This document shows positions 1 to 5,978 of a stretch of 5,978 nucleotides of DNA, in pieces; the first letter of the stretch is position 1, and the number at the start of each line of letters is the position of its first letter. This stretch comes from Pseudomonadota bacterium. GTDB taxonomy: Bacteria; Pseudomonadota; Gammaproteobacteria; Acidiferrobacterales; Acidiferrobacteraceae. The notes under the pieces were generated by a model. It was not told the origin of the DNA. It saw only the letters and a program-made list of their open reading frames with translations, and made no database searches. A program made the position numbers and the translations under genes. The stretch covers positions 1 to 5,978 of the forward strand of contig JAJZZU010000179.1 in NCBI GenBank assembly GCA_021797365.1. Reading direction: 5' to 3'.

Positions 1-420
1 GAGCAAAGCTTTCGACTGTCGGAGCTGCGCGGCCGTAACGTGGTTTTGTATTTCTATCCGAAAGACAACACCCCCGGCTGCACGACCGAGGGACAGGATT
101 TCCGCGATCACTACGAGGGGTTCGAAAACCTGAACACGGTCATCCTGGGCGTATCACGTGACGACATAAAGTCCCATGAGTCCTTCAAGACCAAGCAGTG
201 CTTTCCGTTCGATCTCATTGCCGACATCGACGAGGAGCTATGCCGCGCGTTTGATGTGATCAAGGAAAAGAACCTTTACGGGAAAAAATCCATGGGGATC
301 GAAAGAAGTACTTTCATTATAGATGAGCATGGGGTCTTGCGCCGGGAATATCGCAAGGTCAAGGTCGATGGTCATGTGCTCGCGGTATTGCGGGATCTGC
401 GCGAGATCGTTGCGCGGTAA
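1..420 (+). CDS. bcp: Bcp/PrxQ-family thiol peroxidase (peroxiredoxin), 5' end missing
   Basis: Peroxiredoxin of the Bcp/PrxQ group, a cytoplasmic enzyme that reduces hydrogen peroxide and organic hydroperoxides using thioredoxin-type donors. The reading frame is open from base 1, before the first possible GTG at 40, and gives 139 visible residues. Family members are about 150-160 residues, so some 15-20 N-terminal residues lie outside the window. The active-site signature P-x-x-x-T-x-x-C is present (P20, T24 and peroxidatic C27 in visible numbering, bases 79-81), followed by TTEG. The conserved active-site Arg is probably R102 in the GIERSTFIID stretch. The residue five after the peroxidatic Cys, which is the resolving Cys in E. 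coli Bcp, is Gln here. Other cysteines are C67 (KQCFPF) and C81 (ELCRAF). The gene ends in TAA, whose last base is the first base of the phoH ATG, so the two are probably co-transcribed. The family call is firm; the resolving mechanism is uncertain. Confidence 0.93.
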   Translation, partial: EQSFRLSELRGRNVVLYFYPKDNTPGCTTEGQDFRDHYEGFENLNTVILGVSRDDIKSHESFKTKQCFPFDLIADIDEELCRAFDVIKEKNLYGKKSMGIERSTFIIDEHGVLRREYRKVKVDGHVLAVLRDLREIVAR

Positions 421-1808
421 TGACTGGGCATCGCAAGTTGTTCGTTCTCGACGCCAGCGTGCTGATGCACGATCCGGCGGCCTTGTACCGGTTCGAGGAG
501 CATGACATCTACGTTCCGGTCGCGGTGCTCGAGGAACTGGACGCCCACAAGCAGGGCAGCTCGGAGATCGCCCGCAATGCCCGCCAGGCCAGTCGCTTTC
601 TCGATGAAATCCTGGTGGCGGCACCCGCTGATCTGGCCGCCGGAGCGCCACTACCGCATGCCGAGGGCGCCGCTGGCGGACGCCTTTTCATCTCGCTCGG
701 GGCCGCGCCCCGGGACCATGCCAAGGCGCCGCCGGCATGCGGTGTCGGTAGCGAATTACTGGCCATAACGCGCCAACTCGCCTGCGACCACCCGGGCCGT
801 GAGGCGGTGCTCGTCAGCAAGGACATCAATCTGCGCATCAAGGCGCGCGCCCTGGGCCTTAGGGCGGAGGACTATACCAGCGAGCAGGTTCTGGACGATG
901 CCGACCTTCTGTATCGTGGCATCGGCACGCTGCATCTCACATCCGCGGACGTGCTCGAGTCGCTTGCCGGCGGAGAGTCGCGACGTCCGGCCTTCGAGAT
1001 CCGCGGCACTGCCCCGGCGGGTTGGTCTGTGGGTCAGTTCCTGCCCGGGGACGAGGCCTCACTGCCCGATACCATCGTCCGTGAGACCGGTGTTGGCTAT
1101 GCGCGCCTGGAGGCCGTGCTCGATTACACGAAAGAGGAACGCGCGGTGTGGGGGGTGCGGGCGCGCAACCGTGAGCAGAACTTCGCCTTGAACCTGCTGA
1201 TGGATCCGGACATCGACCTCGTGACACTGCTCGGCCACGCCGGGACCGGCAAGACCCTGCTTGCGCTCGCCGCCGGTCTTGAACAGACCATAGAGCAGCA
1301 GCGTTACACCGAGATCATCATGACCCGCGTCACCATCCCGGTGGGCGAGGATATCGGCTTCCTGCCCGGGACCGAAGAGGAGAAAATGACCCCCTGGATG
1401 GGGGCCCTGGAGGACAACCTCGACATCCTGAACCAGGGCGAGGCCCACGGCCATGGCCGGTCGCAATGGGCGCGCGCGGCGGCCGGTGACCTGATTCGCG
1501 CACGCATCCGCGTCAAAAGTCTGAACTTCATGCGCGGCCGCACATTCCTGCGCAAGTTCATCATTATCGATGAGGCGCAGAACCTGAGTGCCCGCCAAAT
1601 GAAGACGCTCATCACCCGCGCGGGGCCCGGCAGCAAGGTCGTATGCCTTGGCAATATCGCGCAGATCGACAGCCCCTACCTGACCGAAACGACCTCCGGC
1701 CTTACCTATGTGGTGGATCGCTTCAAAGGTTGGGCGCACGGGGGGCATGTCACGCTGGAGCGGGGTGAGCGCTCGCGGCTTGCCGACTACGCCACCTCCG
1801 CCCTATAG
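420..1808 (+). CDS. PIN domain-PhoH family ATPase (PhoH2-like, putative RNA helicase/ribonuclease)
   Basis: A 462-residue two-domain protein. Residues about 6-155 form a PIN (VapC-like) nuclease domain: LFVLDASVLMHDP with D11, then VAVLEELDAHK with E38/E39, and VLVSKDINLRIKA with D135. Residues about 250-455 are a PhoH P-loop ATPase: Walker A GHAGTGKT at 272-279 (K278), FLPGTEEEKM at 314-323, Walker B FIIIDEAQN with D384/E385, and an LGNIAQIDSPYL sensor-like segment near 410-421. In related PIN-PhoH proteins the ATPase is linked to RNA unwinding and the PIN domain to RNA cleavage, so a cytoplasmic RNA-processing role is likely but not proven here. The ATG overlaps the bcp stop (TAATG). No strong Shine-Dalgarno precedes it, which suggests translational coupling. 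At the position where relatives I recall have an Asp (D-N-x-I), this protein has G110-S111-E112, so the PIN active site may be altered. Length and domain order are normal for the family. Confidence 0.93.
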   Translation: MTGHRKLFVLDASVLMHDPAALYRFEEHDIYVPVAVLEELDAHKQGSSEIARNARQASRFLDEILVAAPADLAAGAPLPHAEGAAGGRLFISLGAAPRDHAKAPPACGVGSELLAITRQLACDHPGREAVLVSKDINLRIKARALGLRAEDYTSEQVLDDADLLYRGIGTLHLTSADVLESLAGGESRRPAFEIRGTAPAGWSVGQFLPGDEASLPDTIVRETGVGYARLEAVLDYTKEERAVWGVRARNREQNFALNLLMDPDIDLVTLLGHAGTGKTLLALAAGLEQTIEQQRYTEIIMTRVTIPVGEDIGFLPGTEEEKMTPWMGALEDNLDILNQGEAHGHGRSQWARAAAGDLIRARIRVKSLNFMRGRTFLRKFIIIDEAQNLSARQMKTLITRAGPGSKVVCLGNIAQIDSPYLTETTSGLTYVVDRFKGWAHGGHVTLERGERSRLADYATSAL

Positions 1809-1831
1809 CAACGCATCACCCCACCCTCGGA

Positions 1832-3148
1832 TCACCCGGGCCCCAGGGCACGCAGCCAGAGCGCGAGCGCCGCCAGTGTCGTCAGCAGCACTACCGGCGT
1901 CATGATGAGCCCGGCACGCATATAGGTCCGCCACGAAATGGTCTGTCCCTTGCGCGCCAGTACATGCAACCAGAGCAGCGTGGCAAGACTCCCGAGCGGC
2001 GTGAACTTCGGCCCGATATCGCAGCCGATCACATTGGCGTAGATCATCGCCTCACGGGTGGCGGGCGCAATGGCCACGACATCATGGACGGCAAGGGAAC
2101 CCACGAGCACGGTCGGCATATTGTTCATGATCGCCGATAGGAAGGCGCTCACAAACCCCGTCCCAATGGTCGCCGTCATGAGTCCATGGGCCGCTAACCC
2201 TTGAAAAAGCCGCGCGAGCCACGCCGTGAGCCCGGCATCGCGCAGACCATAGACGACAAGGTACATGCCGAGACTGAACACGACGATCTGCCAGGGGGCC
2301 TCGCGCAGCACGCGCGCGACTGGCACCACGGCCCCCCGCCCCGCCCGCCAAACACGCGCCGCGACCAGCAAAAGGATGAGTGCCGCAAGTCCCGTGAGCA
2401 GGGATACCGGGACCTGTAGGCGTCCGGCCAGGAAATAGCTGACGAGCAGCAAGACGAGCACCGGCCACGACAGGCGAAAGAGTAGCGGGTCCTTGATCGC
2501 GGCCACCGGGTCCTCGAGCCGCCCCAGGTCGTAGGCCCGCGGAATGTCGCGCCTATAGTAAATCCAGAGCATGGCGAACGTCGTAAGGCCGGCCACCACG
2601 TCCACCGGTGCCATGACCAGGGCGTAGCGCCGAAACGGGATATCGAAGAAGTCAGCCGAGACGATATTGACGAGATTGGAGATCACAAGCGGCAGTGAGG
2701 TGGTATCGGCGATGAAACCCGTGCCCATCACGAACGCCAGTGCCGCCACCGGGGAAAACCCAAGGGCCACGAGCATGGCAAGCACGATGGGCGTCAATAT
2801 GAGCGCCGCGCCGTCATTGGCAAAGAACGCGGCGACCAGGGCCCCTAAGAGAATGATGAGGGGAAAGAGCTTACGGCCGTTCCCGCCCCCGGCACGCGCC
2901 ATATGCAAGGCCGCCCAGTGAAAGAAGCCGGCCTCATCTAATAAAAGCGAGATAATGATGAGCCCCACAAAGGTCAATGTCGCGTTCCAGACGATGCCCC
3001 ACACCGTGGGAATGTTCTGGACGTGCACAACGCCGAGCGCCAAGGCCACGAGCGCCCCGAGCGTCGCACCCCAGCCGATACCAAGCCCCTTGGGCTGTAC
3101 GATCACCAAAAAGAGCGTGAATATAAAAACCGCGACTGCCAATACCAT
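1832..3148 (-). CDS. arsB: ArsB arsenite efflux permease
   Basis: Inner-membrane arsenite/antimonite extruder of the ArsB type. It works alone on the membrane potential, or with an ArsA ATPase where one exists (none is seen here). The 438 residues match the usual ArsB length of about 430, and nearly the whole chain is hydrophobic helices, consistent with about 12 membrane spans. Motifs shared with E. coli ArsB include [13 protein letters not shown] (108-120), [10 protein letters not shown] (145-154), [11 protein letters not shown] (158-168), [12 protein letters not shown] (291-302), MNNMPTVL (341-348), and [19 protein letters not shown] (379-397). The N terminus [21 protein letters not shown] is the expected first span. 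The ATG at 3148 has a strong Shine-Dalgarno (GGAGG, plus-strand 3156-3160) seven bases upstream, which fixes the start. It lies 213 bases downstream of arsR on the same strand and converges on phoH with a 23-base gap. It is not Acr3: the sequence follows ArsB throughout. Confidence 0.96.
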   Translation of the reverse strand: MVLAVAVFIFTLFLVIVQPKGLGIGWGATLGALVALALGVVHVQNIPTVWGIVWNATLTFVGLIIISLLLDEAGFFHWAALHMARAGGGNGRKLFPLIILLGALVAAFFANDGAALILTPIVLAMLVALGFSPVAALAFVMGTGFIADTTSLPLVISNLVNIVSADFFDIPFRRYALVMAPVDVVAGLTTFAMLWIYYRRDIPRAYDLGRLEDPVAAIKDPLLFRLSWPVLVLLLVSYFLAGRLQVPVSLLTGLAALILLLVAARVWRAGRGAVVPVARVLREAPWQIVVFSLGMYLVVYGLRDAGLTAWLARLFQGLAAHGLMTATIGTGFVSAFLSAIMNNMPTVLVGSLAVHDVVAIAPATREAMIYANVIGCDIGPKFTPLGSLATLLWLHVLARKGQTISWRTYMRAGLIMTPVVLLTTLAALALWLRALGPG

Positions 3149-3155
3149 CTCTACC

Positions 3156-3160
3156 CCTCC
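3156..3160 (-). promoter_or_regulatory. Shine-Dalgarno of arsB
   Basis: On the minus strand the bases before the arsB ATG read gtggggaggggtagag. The GGAGG core lies seven bases before the start codon, an ideal placement. It is the only strong ribosome binding site seen before any start codon in this window, so arsB should be translated well independently of arsR despite the long gap between them. Confidence 0.75.
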
Positions 3161-3251
3161 CCACTCAGCCCAGTCGCCCGCCCTTTCCCTTACGCAGCTA
3201 GCCGGTCACGGCGGGCCAACGCCGCCCGGGACGCAACCGGTGTGGCGCACA

Positions 3252-3271
3252 TAGGCATCGCAGAATGCCTA
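3252..3271 (-). other. Perfect 7-bp stem-loop in the arsR-arsB gap
   Basis: TAGGCAT (3252-3258) and ATGCCTA (3265-3271) are perfect reverse complements around a 6-base loop. On the minus-strand transcript it would lie about 90 bases after the arsR stop and about 105 before the arsB start. No T-tract follows, so it is not a standard intrinsic terminator. It could be an mRNA processing or stability element, a protein-binding dyad, or chance. A weaker CGGGC/GCCCG pair (3212-3216 and 3224-3228) lies between it and arsB. Confidence 0.4.
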
Positions 3272-3296
3272 CGCCTCACTCCTCGTGCGAAACGCC

Positions 3297-3316
3297 CCCC
3301 ACGGGATACCCTGGGG
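3297..3316 (-). other. GC-rich hairpin just downstream of arsR (possible attenuator or mRNA 3' stabiliser)
   Basis: CCCCA (3297-3301) and GGG (3303-3305) pair with CCC (3309-3311) and TGGGG (3312-3316), giving eight base pairs with one bulged C (3302) and a 3-base ATA loop. It starts about 46 bases after the arsR stop codon. The minus-strand sequence after it is ggcgtttcgc: only three T residues, so at best a leaky terminator. Its place between repressor and transporter genes would suit lowering arsB expression relative to arsR, or protecting the arsR message. This is inference from structure alone. Confidence 0.35.
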
Positions 3317-3361
3317 ACCGTATTCTCGCGAACGAGCCTGCGACTTCAGCCATGGGCCGGT

Positions 3362-3718
3362 TTAGCGATCGCCGATGTCGCAGCCGCTCAGTCCGGACTG
3401 CCGCCGCGCCTCCAGGCGCCGTACATCGTCGGCCAATGCGCCCGCGCCCGGGGCCTTGCGTAGGGCGACGATGACGGCCGCCACCCACGGCGCTAGGTCG
3501 GGATGGCGCCGGTAGTACACCCAGGTACCGCGCTTGCGCACGGCCACCAGTCCGGCCGTGCGCATCACCGCAAGCTGGCGTGACACAACCGCCTGTGGCA
3601 GACCCAAGGCCGCGGTAAGGTCGCACACGCAAAGCTCCCCCACGGCCTCGAGCAGCACAAGGAGACGCCGCCGGACGGCGTGGCTCAATACCGGGAAAAG
3701 GTCGTCCTCGGTGATCAC
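3362..3718 (-). CDS. arsR: ArsR-family arsenic-responsive repressor
   Basis: Winged-helix metalloregulator of the ArsR/SmtB family, expected to bind DNA as a dimer and release it on binding As(III) or Sb(III). From the GTG at 3718 it is 118 residues, a typical length. The metal site is ELCVCDL (residues 28-34) with C30 and C32, corresponding to C32 and C34 of E. coli ArsR. The third E. coli ligand, C37, is Thr35 here; the two-Cys core is regarded as enough for induction. The recognition helix is in LPQAVVSRQLAVMRTAGLV (40-58), followed by the wing RKRGTWVYYRR (61-71). A longer frame to a GTG at 3778 would add 20 residues, but these would translate the AT-rich dyad and TATAAT box, so I reject it. 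No Shine-Dalgarno precedes GTG 3718, and the -10 box sits seven bases before it, which suggests a leaderless message. The gene lies upstream of arsB on the same strand and has C113 near its C terminus. Confidence 0.92.
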   Translation of the reverse strand: MITEDDLFPVLSHAVRRRLLVLLEAVGELCVCDLTAALGLPQAVVSRQLAVMRTAGLVAVRKRGTWVYYRRHPDLAPWVAAVIVALRKAPGAGALADDVRRLEARRQSGLSGCDIGDR

Positions 3719-3724
3719 GCACCC

Positions 3725-3730
3725 ATTATA
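3725..3730 (-). promoter_or_regulatory. -10 box of the arsR promoter
   Basis: Minus-strand TATAAT, a perfect consensus -10, in an AT-rich patch (31 of 40 bases at 3725-3764 are A or T) within GC-rich surroundings. A start of transcription about seven bases downstream falls on or next to the arsR GTG at 3718. The best -35 candidate, TTGCGC (plus-strand 3750-3755), matches only in part and lies 19 bases upstream, a long spacer; at 17 bases the hexamer is GCGCAT. The upstream part is therefore uncertain and overlaps the dyad. Confidence 0.55.
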
Positions 3731-3742
3731 TTCTATATTCGA

Positions 3743-3764
3743 TATATATGCGCAAGCATATATA
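3743..3764. promoter_or_regulatory. Probable ArsR operator: 9-bp perfect inverted repeat
   Basis: TATATATGC (3743-3751) and GCATATATA (3756-3764) are perfect reverse complements separated by GCAA. A second, shorter dyad abuts it: TATAT (3734-3738), TCG, ATATA (3742-3746). The repeat occupies the -35 and spacer region of the arsR promoter, where a bound dimer would block RNA polymerase. AT-rich dyads at the promoter are the usual operators of ArsR/SmtB regulators. Assignment to this ArsR rests on position and symmetry, with no binding data. Confidence 0.6.
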
Positions 3765-3848
3765 GTGGGATCGGGCACGGCGCACGGGCCCTACGGCCAG
3801 ACCGGTGGTCAAGGCGGTCATTACCTCATCCCCGACCTCCCGGACCCT

Positions 3849-3863
3849 GGTCGCCCCACGACC
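3849..3863 (-). terminator. Short stem-loop after truA (weak terminator candidate)
   Basis: GGTCG (3849-3853) and CGACC (3859-3863) form a 5-bp stem with a 5-base loop, beginning 11 bases after the truA stop codon on the minus strand. There is no T-tract behind it, so it is not a classical intrinsic terminator. It may mark the end of the parC-truA transcript, or read-through into arsR may occur. In GC-rich DNA such a short stem can be chance. Confidence 0.2.
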
Positions 3864-3874
3864 GAGGCCAAGGC

Positions 3875-4672
3875 TCAGCCGCTCAGGGGCAGCCCCGCGC
3901 CGACCGCACCCCCGGACACGGGGATGTCATAGCGTTCGGGATATTCGACGGCCTCGAGATAGAGGCCGTGCGGGGGGGCGGTAATGCCGGCCATGGCCCG
4001 TTCGCGGGCGGCCAGCACCTCGGCCACCCATGCCACCGGACGCTCGCCCGCGCCGATCGCCGCCAGCACACCGGCGATGTTGCGGACCATATGGTGGAGG
4101 AAGGCATCGGCGCAGATCACCATGACGACAAGCGGCCCGCGGCGCTCGATGGTCAGAGAATGAACGGTGCGCACGGGGGTTTTGGCCTGGCACTGCGCGG
4201 CCCGAAACGCGCTGAAATCGTGACGGCCGATCAGCGCCGCGGCGGCCGCCTCCATGCGCGCGGCATCGAGCGGCCGATAATCGAAACTCAGCTGATCGCG
4301 AAACAAGGCCGGGCGCGCCCGCCGGTTCAACCAGACGTAGCGGTAGCGGCGGGCGCGCGCCGAGAACCGGGCATGGAAGTCGTCGGGCACCACGCGCGCC
4401 CACAACACCGCGACGTCGCAGCCGAGGTGGGCATTGGTGCCGCGCACGAAGGCCTCGGGACGGCGCTCGACATCGCTGTCGAAATGCACCACCTGGCCCA
4501 GCGCATGCACCCCGGTGTCGGTCCTGCCGGCGGCGACCACCCGTATCGGCGCGCAGGCCACCTTTGCGAGCGCCTGCTCAAGGGTATCCTGCACGGTCGC
4601 GACACCGACCTGACTCTGCCAGCCGCAAAACCGCGCGCCGTCGTACTCGACACCGAGCGCCCAGCGGGTCAC
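3875..4672 (-). CDS. truA: tRNA pseudouridine(38-40) synthase TruA
   Basis: Cytoplasmic tRNA-modifying enzyme that isomerises uridine to pseudouridine at positions 38, 39 and 40 of the anticodon stem-loop of many tRNAs. From GTG 4672 it has 265 residues, normal for TruA. The N terminus, [18 protein letters not shown] (4-21), is the usual TruA beginning. The catalytic Asp is D52 in [11 protein letters not shown] (47-57). Further family motifs are [14 protein letters not shown] (103-116), HDFSAF (151-156), [11 protein letters not shown] (191-201) and [13 protein letters not shown] (233-245). The frame stays open upstream as far as 4942, but those 90 residues only shadow parC and resemble nothing in TruA, so the GTG is preferred. 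That GTG overlaps the parC TGA (GTGA, four bases) with little Shine-Dalgarno, which points to translational coupling to parC. The C-terminal tail after about residue 250 is Gly/Ala-rich and not conserved as far as I can judge. Confidence 0.95.
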   Translation of the reverse strand: MTRWALGVEYDGARFCGWQSQVGVATVQDTLEQALAKVACAPIRVVAAGRTDTGVHALGQVVHFDSDVERRPEAFVRGTNAHLGCDVAVLWARVVPDDFHARFSARARRYRYVWLNRRARPALFRDQLSFDYRPLDAARMEAAAAALIGRHDFSAFRAAQCQAKTPVRTVHSLTIERRGPLVVMVICADAFLHHMVRNIAGVLAAIGAGERPVAWVAEVLAARERAMAGITAPPHGLYLEAVEYPERYDIPVSGGAVGAGLPLSG

Positions 4673-5978
4673 GGCGTGCAAGACAGGTCGATCAGCCCGC
4701 GCGCGGCCTCCGGCAGGGCCTTGCCGCGCGTCGCGCGCGCCCCCTGGAAACGGCGCCGATCGGCGGGGGTAAGCGTAAGCGAACGACGCGCCCCGATCAG
4801 CACGAGCGACTGCGCCGCGGTGCCCGAGGCCACGGCGATCACCTTCTCCCCATGTGGGTCCAGAAGCTTCACGCCACGGCCCTTGGGCATCACCGGAAGA
4901 TCGGCCTCGGCCAGTACCAACAGGTGGCTTGCGGTGGCGCATGCCACCCAGCCGCCCCTCGCCACCAGCACGGGTCTCAGAAGCGACGCCCCGGCCTCGA
5001 GCCGCACGACCGCCTTGCCGGCCTTAGCGCGCGTCTGAAGATCGGCGAGAGGGACCTTGAAGCCCTGACCGCTGTCGGCCACCAACAGCGCTTCGTCGCT
5101 GTCCTCGCCCATCAACACGCCCTGGAACGTCACCCCGGCCCCCGGCTCCAGGGTCTTTGACAGCGGCTCCCCAAAGCCCCGCGCCGACGGCAGCTTGTGG
5201 GCGAGCACCGCATAGCTGCGTCCGGCGCTGTCGAGAAAGATCGCCGGTTGTGTGCTGCGGCCGCGCGCCGCCTGACGGAAGCTGTCGCCGGTGCGATACG
5301 ACAGCGCCGCGCCATCGATCTCGTGGCCACGTGCCTGACGTACCCAGCCATTGGCCGAGAGCACCACGGTCACGGGTTCGGCGGCCAGATCGCCCAGCGC
5401 GATCGGACGCGCCACAGGCCGCTCCCGCAGCGGCGACCGGCGTTCGTCACCGTAGTCCTTGGCGTCGCGCACAATCTCATCTTTCACAAAGCGTCTCAAG
5501 CGCGCCTGCGAGCCGAGCAGGCGCTCTAGGCCGGCGCGCTCATGAGACAGCCTGTCACGCTCCTCTTTGAGCTTGATCTCCTCGAGTCTCGCAAGCTGAC
5601 GCAGGCGCATCTCGAGAACCGCGTCGGCCTGGCGCTCGCTCAAGGAGAACCGTGTCATGAGCGCCTCACGGGGCTCGTCCTCACTGCGAATGAGACGTAT
5701 GACCTCATCGAGGTGGTCGAAGATCGTGAGTAATCCCTCGAGGATGTGCACGCGCTCGTTGATCTTGTCGAGGCGGAAGACCAGCCTCTTGCGGACCGTG
5801 TCCACACGGAATGCGAGCCACTCCGAGAGCAGTTCCCGCAGGCCATAGACACGCGGCCGCCCGTCCGACCCTATGAGGTTCAGATTGACGCGATAGCTCT
5901 TCTCAAGATCCGTGGTCGCAAACAGATGACCCATGAGCGCCTCGACATCCACGCGATTCGAGCGCGGAACGATGACCA
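4669..5978 (-). CDS. parC: DNA topoisomerase IV subunit A (ParC), C-terminal part
   Basis: Subunit A of topoisomerase IV, which with ParE decatenates daughter chromosomes and relaxes supercoils. The frame runs off the right edge, leaving 435 complete residues of a protein usually near 740-750; the N-terminal winged-helix domain with the catalytic Tyr is outside. What remains starts with [36 protein letters not shown] tower sequence, continues through the helical segment ([20 protein letters not shown], then [21 protein letters not shown], then YGDERRSPL), and ends with the C-terminal beta-pinwheel domain ([84 protein letters not shown]). These follow E. coli ParC rather than GyrA: the pinwheel lacks a canonical GyrA box. 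The stop TGA overlaps the truA GTG. No frameshift is visible. Confidence 0.96.
   Translation of the reverse strand, partial: VIVPRSNRVDVEALMGHLFATTDLEKSYRVNLNLIGSDGRPRVYGLRELLSEWLAFRVDTVRKRLVFRLDKINERVHILEGLLTIFDHLDEVIRLIRSEDEPREALMTRFSLSERQADAVLEMRLRQLARLEEIKLKEERDRLSHERAGLERLLGSQARLRRFVKDEIVRDAKDYGDERRSPLRERPVARPIALGDLAAEPVTVVLSANGWVRQARGHEIDGAALSYRTGDSFRQAARGRSTQPAIFLDSAGRSYAVLAHKLPSARGFGEPLSKTLEPGAGVTFQGVLMGEDSDEALLVADSGQGFKVPLADLQTRAKAGKAVVRLEAGASLLRPVLVARGGWVACATASHLLVLAEADLPVMPKGRGVKLLDPHGEKVIAVASGTAAQSLVLIGARRSLTLTPADRRRFQGARATRGKALPEAARGLIDLSCTP

Noticed and set aside
1059..1748. A 229-residue minus-strand open frame opposite phoH
   Set aside because: It is antisense to the conserved PhoH ATPase domain and has no motif of its own; long antisense frames are expected in GC-rich coding DNA.
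1809..1831. A bidirectional terminator between convergent phoH and arsB
   Set aside because: The 23 bases hold no convincing stem followed by a T-tract in either direction, so termination must occur otherwise or within the opposing gene.
3190..3258. A possible 22-residue leader peptide before arsB, starting inside the 7-bp stem-loop
   Set aside because: There is no well-placed Shine-Dalgarno, no regulatory codon pattern and no recognisable sequence; chance is enough to explain it.
3716..3727. A three-codon leader ORF (ATG GGT GCG TGA) overlapping the arsR GTG
   Set aside because: Its ATG shares bases with the -10 box, so it would lie upstream of the expected transcription start.
3719..3778. 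A 20-residue N-terminal extension of ArsR from GTG 3778
   Set aside because: The extension would encode the dyad and the TATAAT box, has no Shine-Dalgarno, and ArsR homologues begin close to residue 21 of this frame.
4673..4942. A 90-residue N-terminal extension of TruA
   Set aside because: It entirely overlaps the conserved C-terminal domain of parC in another frame, and the TruA family begins at the WALGVEYDG segment.
3680..5038. A 452-residue open frame on the plus strand, opposite arsR, truA and the end of parC
   Set aside because: It lies antisense to two well-recognised genes, has a low-complexity Arg/Gly/Ala/His-rich composition typical of GC-rich shadow frames, shows no recognisable domain, and crosses the arsR promoter.

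Overview
The window reads as a piece of GC-rich gammaproteobacterial chromosome. The strongest taxonomic hint is the ParC fragment, whose tower and C-terminal regions follow the enterobacterial ParC sequence almost motif for motif. The PIN-PhoH protein and TruA also look proteobacterial. No genus can be named from the sequence. Five genes are supported, plus small regulatory and structural elements. Coding is dense, and no gap exceeds about 215 bases.

Layout: positions 1-1808 hold two plus-strand genes, the 3' part of a Bcp/PrxQ peroxiredoxin gene (start outside the window) and a PIN-PhoH ATPase gene. They overlap by one base (TAATG). Everything else is on the minus strand. Read in that direction it is: the C-terminal part of parC (topoisomerase IV subunit A, entering from the right edge), truA (tRNA pseudouridine synthase, overlapping parC by a GTGA junction), a 156-base gap with an AT-rich dyad and a perfect TATAAT box, arsR (arsenic-responsive repressor), a 213-base gap with several short hairpins, and arsB (arsenite efflux permease). 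arsB and phoH converge with only 23 bases between them.

How the genes fit together: arsR and arsB form a minimal arsenite-sensing and efflux unit. Without As(III), ArsR should sit on the dyad over its own promoter; As(III) bound at the Cys-x-Cys site should release it and allow ArsB to be made. No arsenate reductase (arsC) or ArsA/ArsD lies in the window, so the unit as seen would handle As(III) only. parC-truA and bcp-phoH are housekeeping pairs whose overlapping junctions suggest translational coupling. The arsenic unit lies between these two blocks.

I see no mobile element, tRNA, rRNA, CRISPR array or clearly unknown system. The points most worth a second look are: the apparently leaderless arsR with its operator/promoter dyad, a PIN nuclease domain that appears to lack one acidic active-site residue, a Bcp without the usual nearby resolving cysteine, and the hairpin-bearing arsR-arsB gap.
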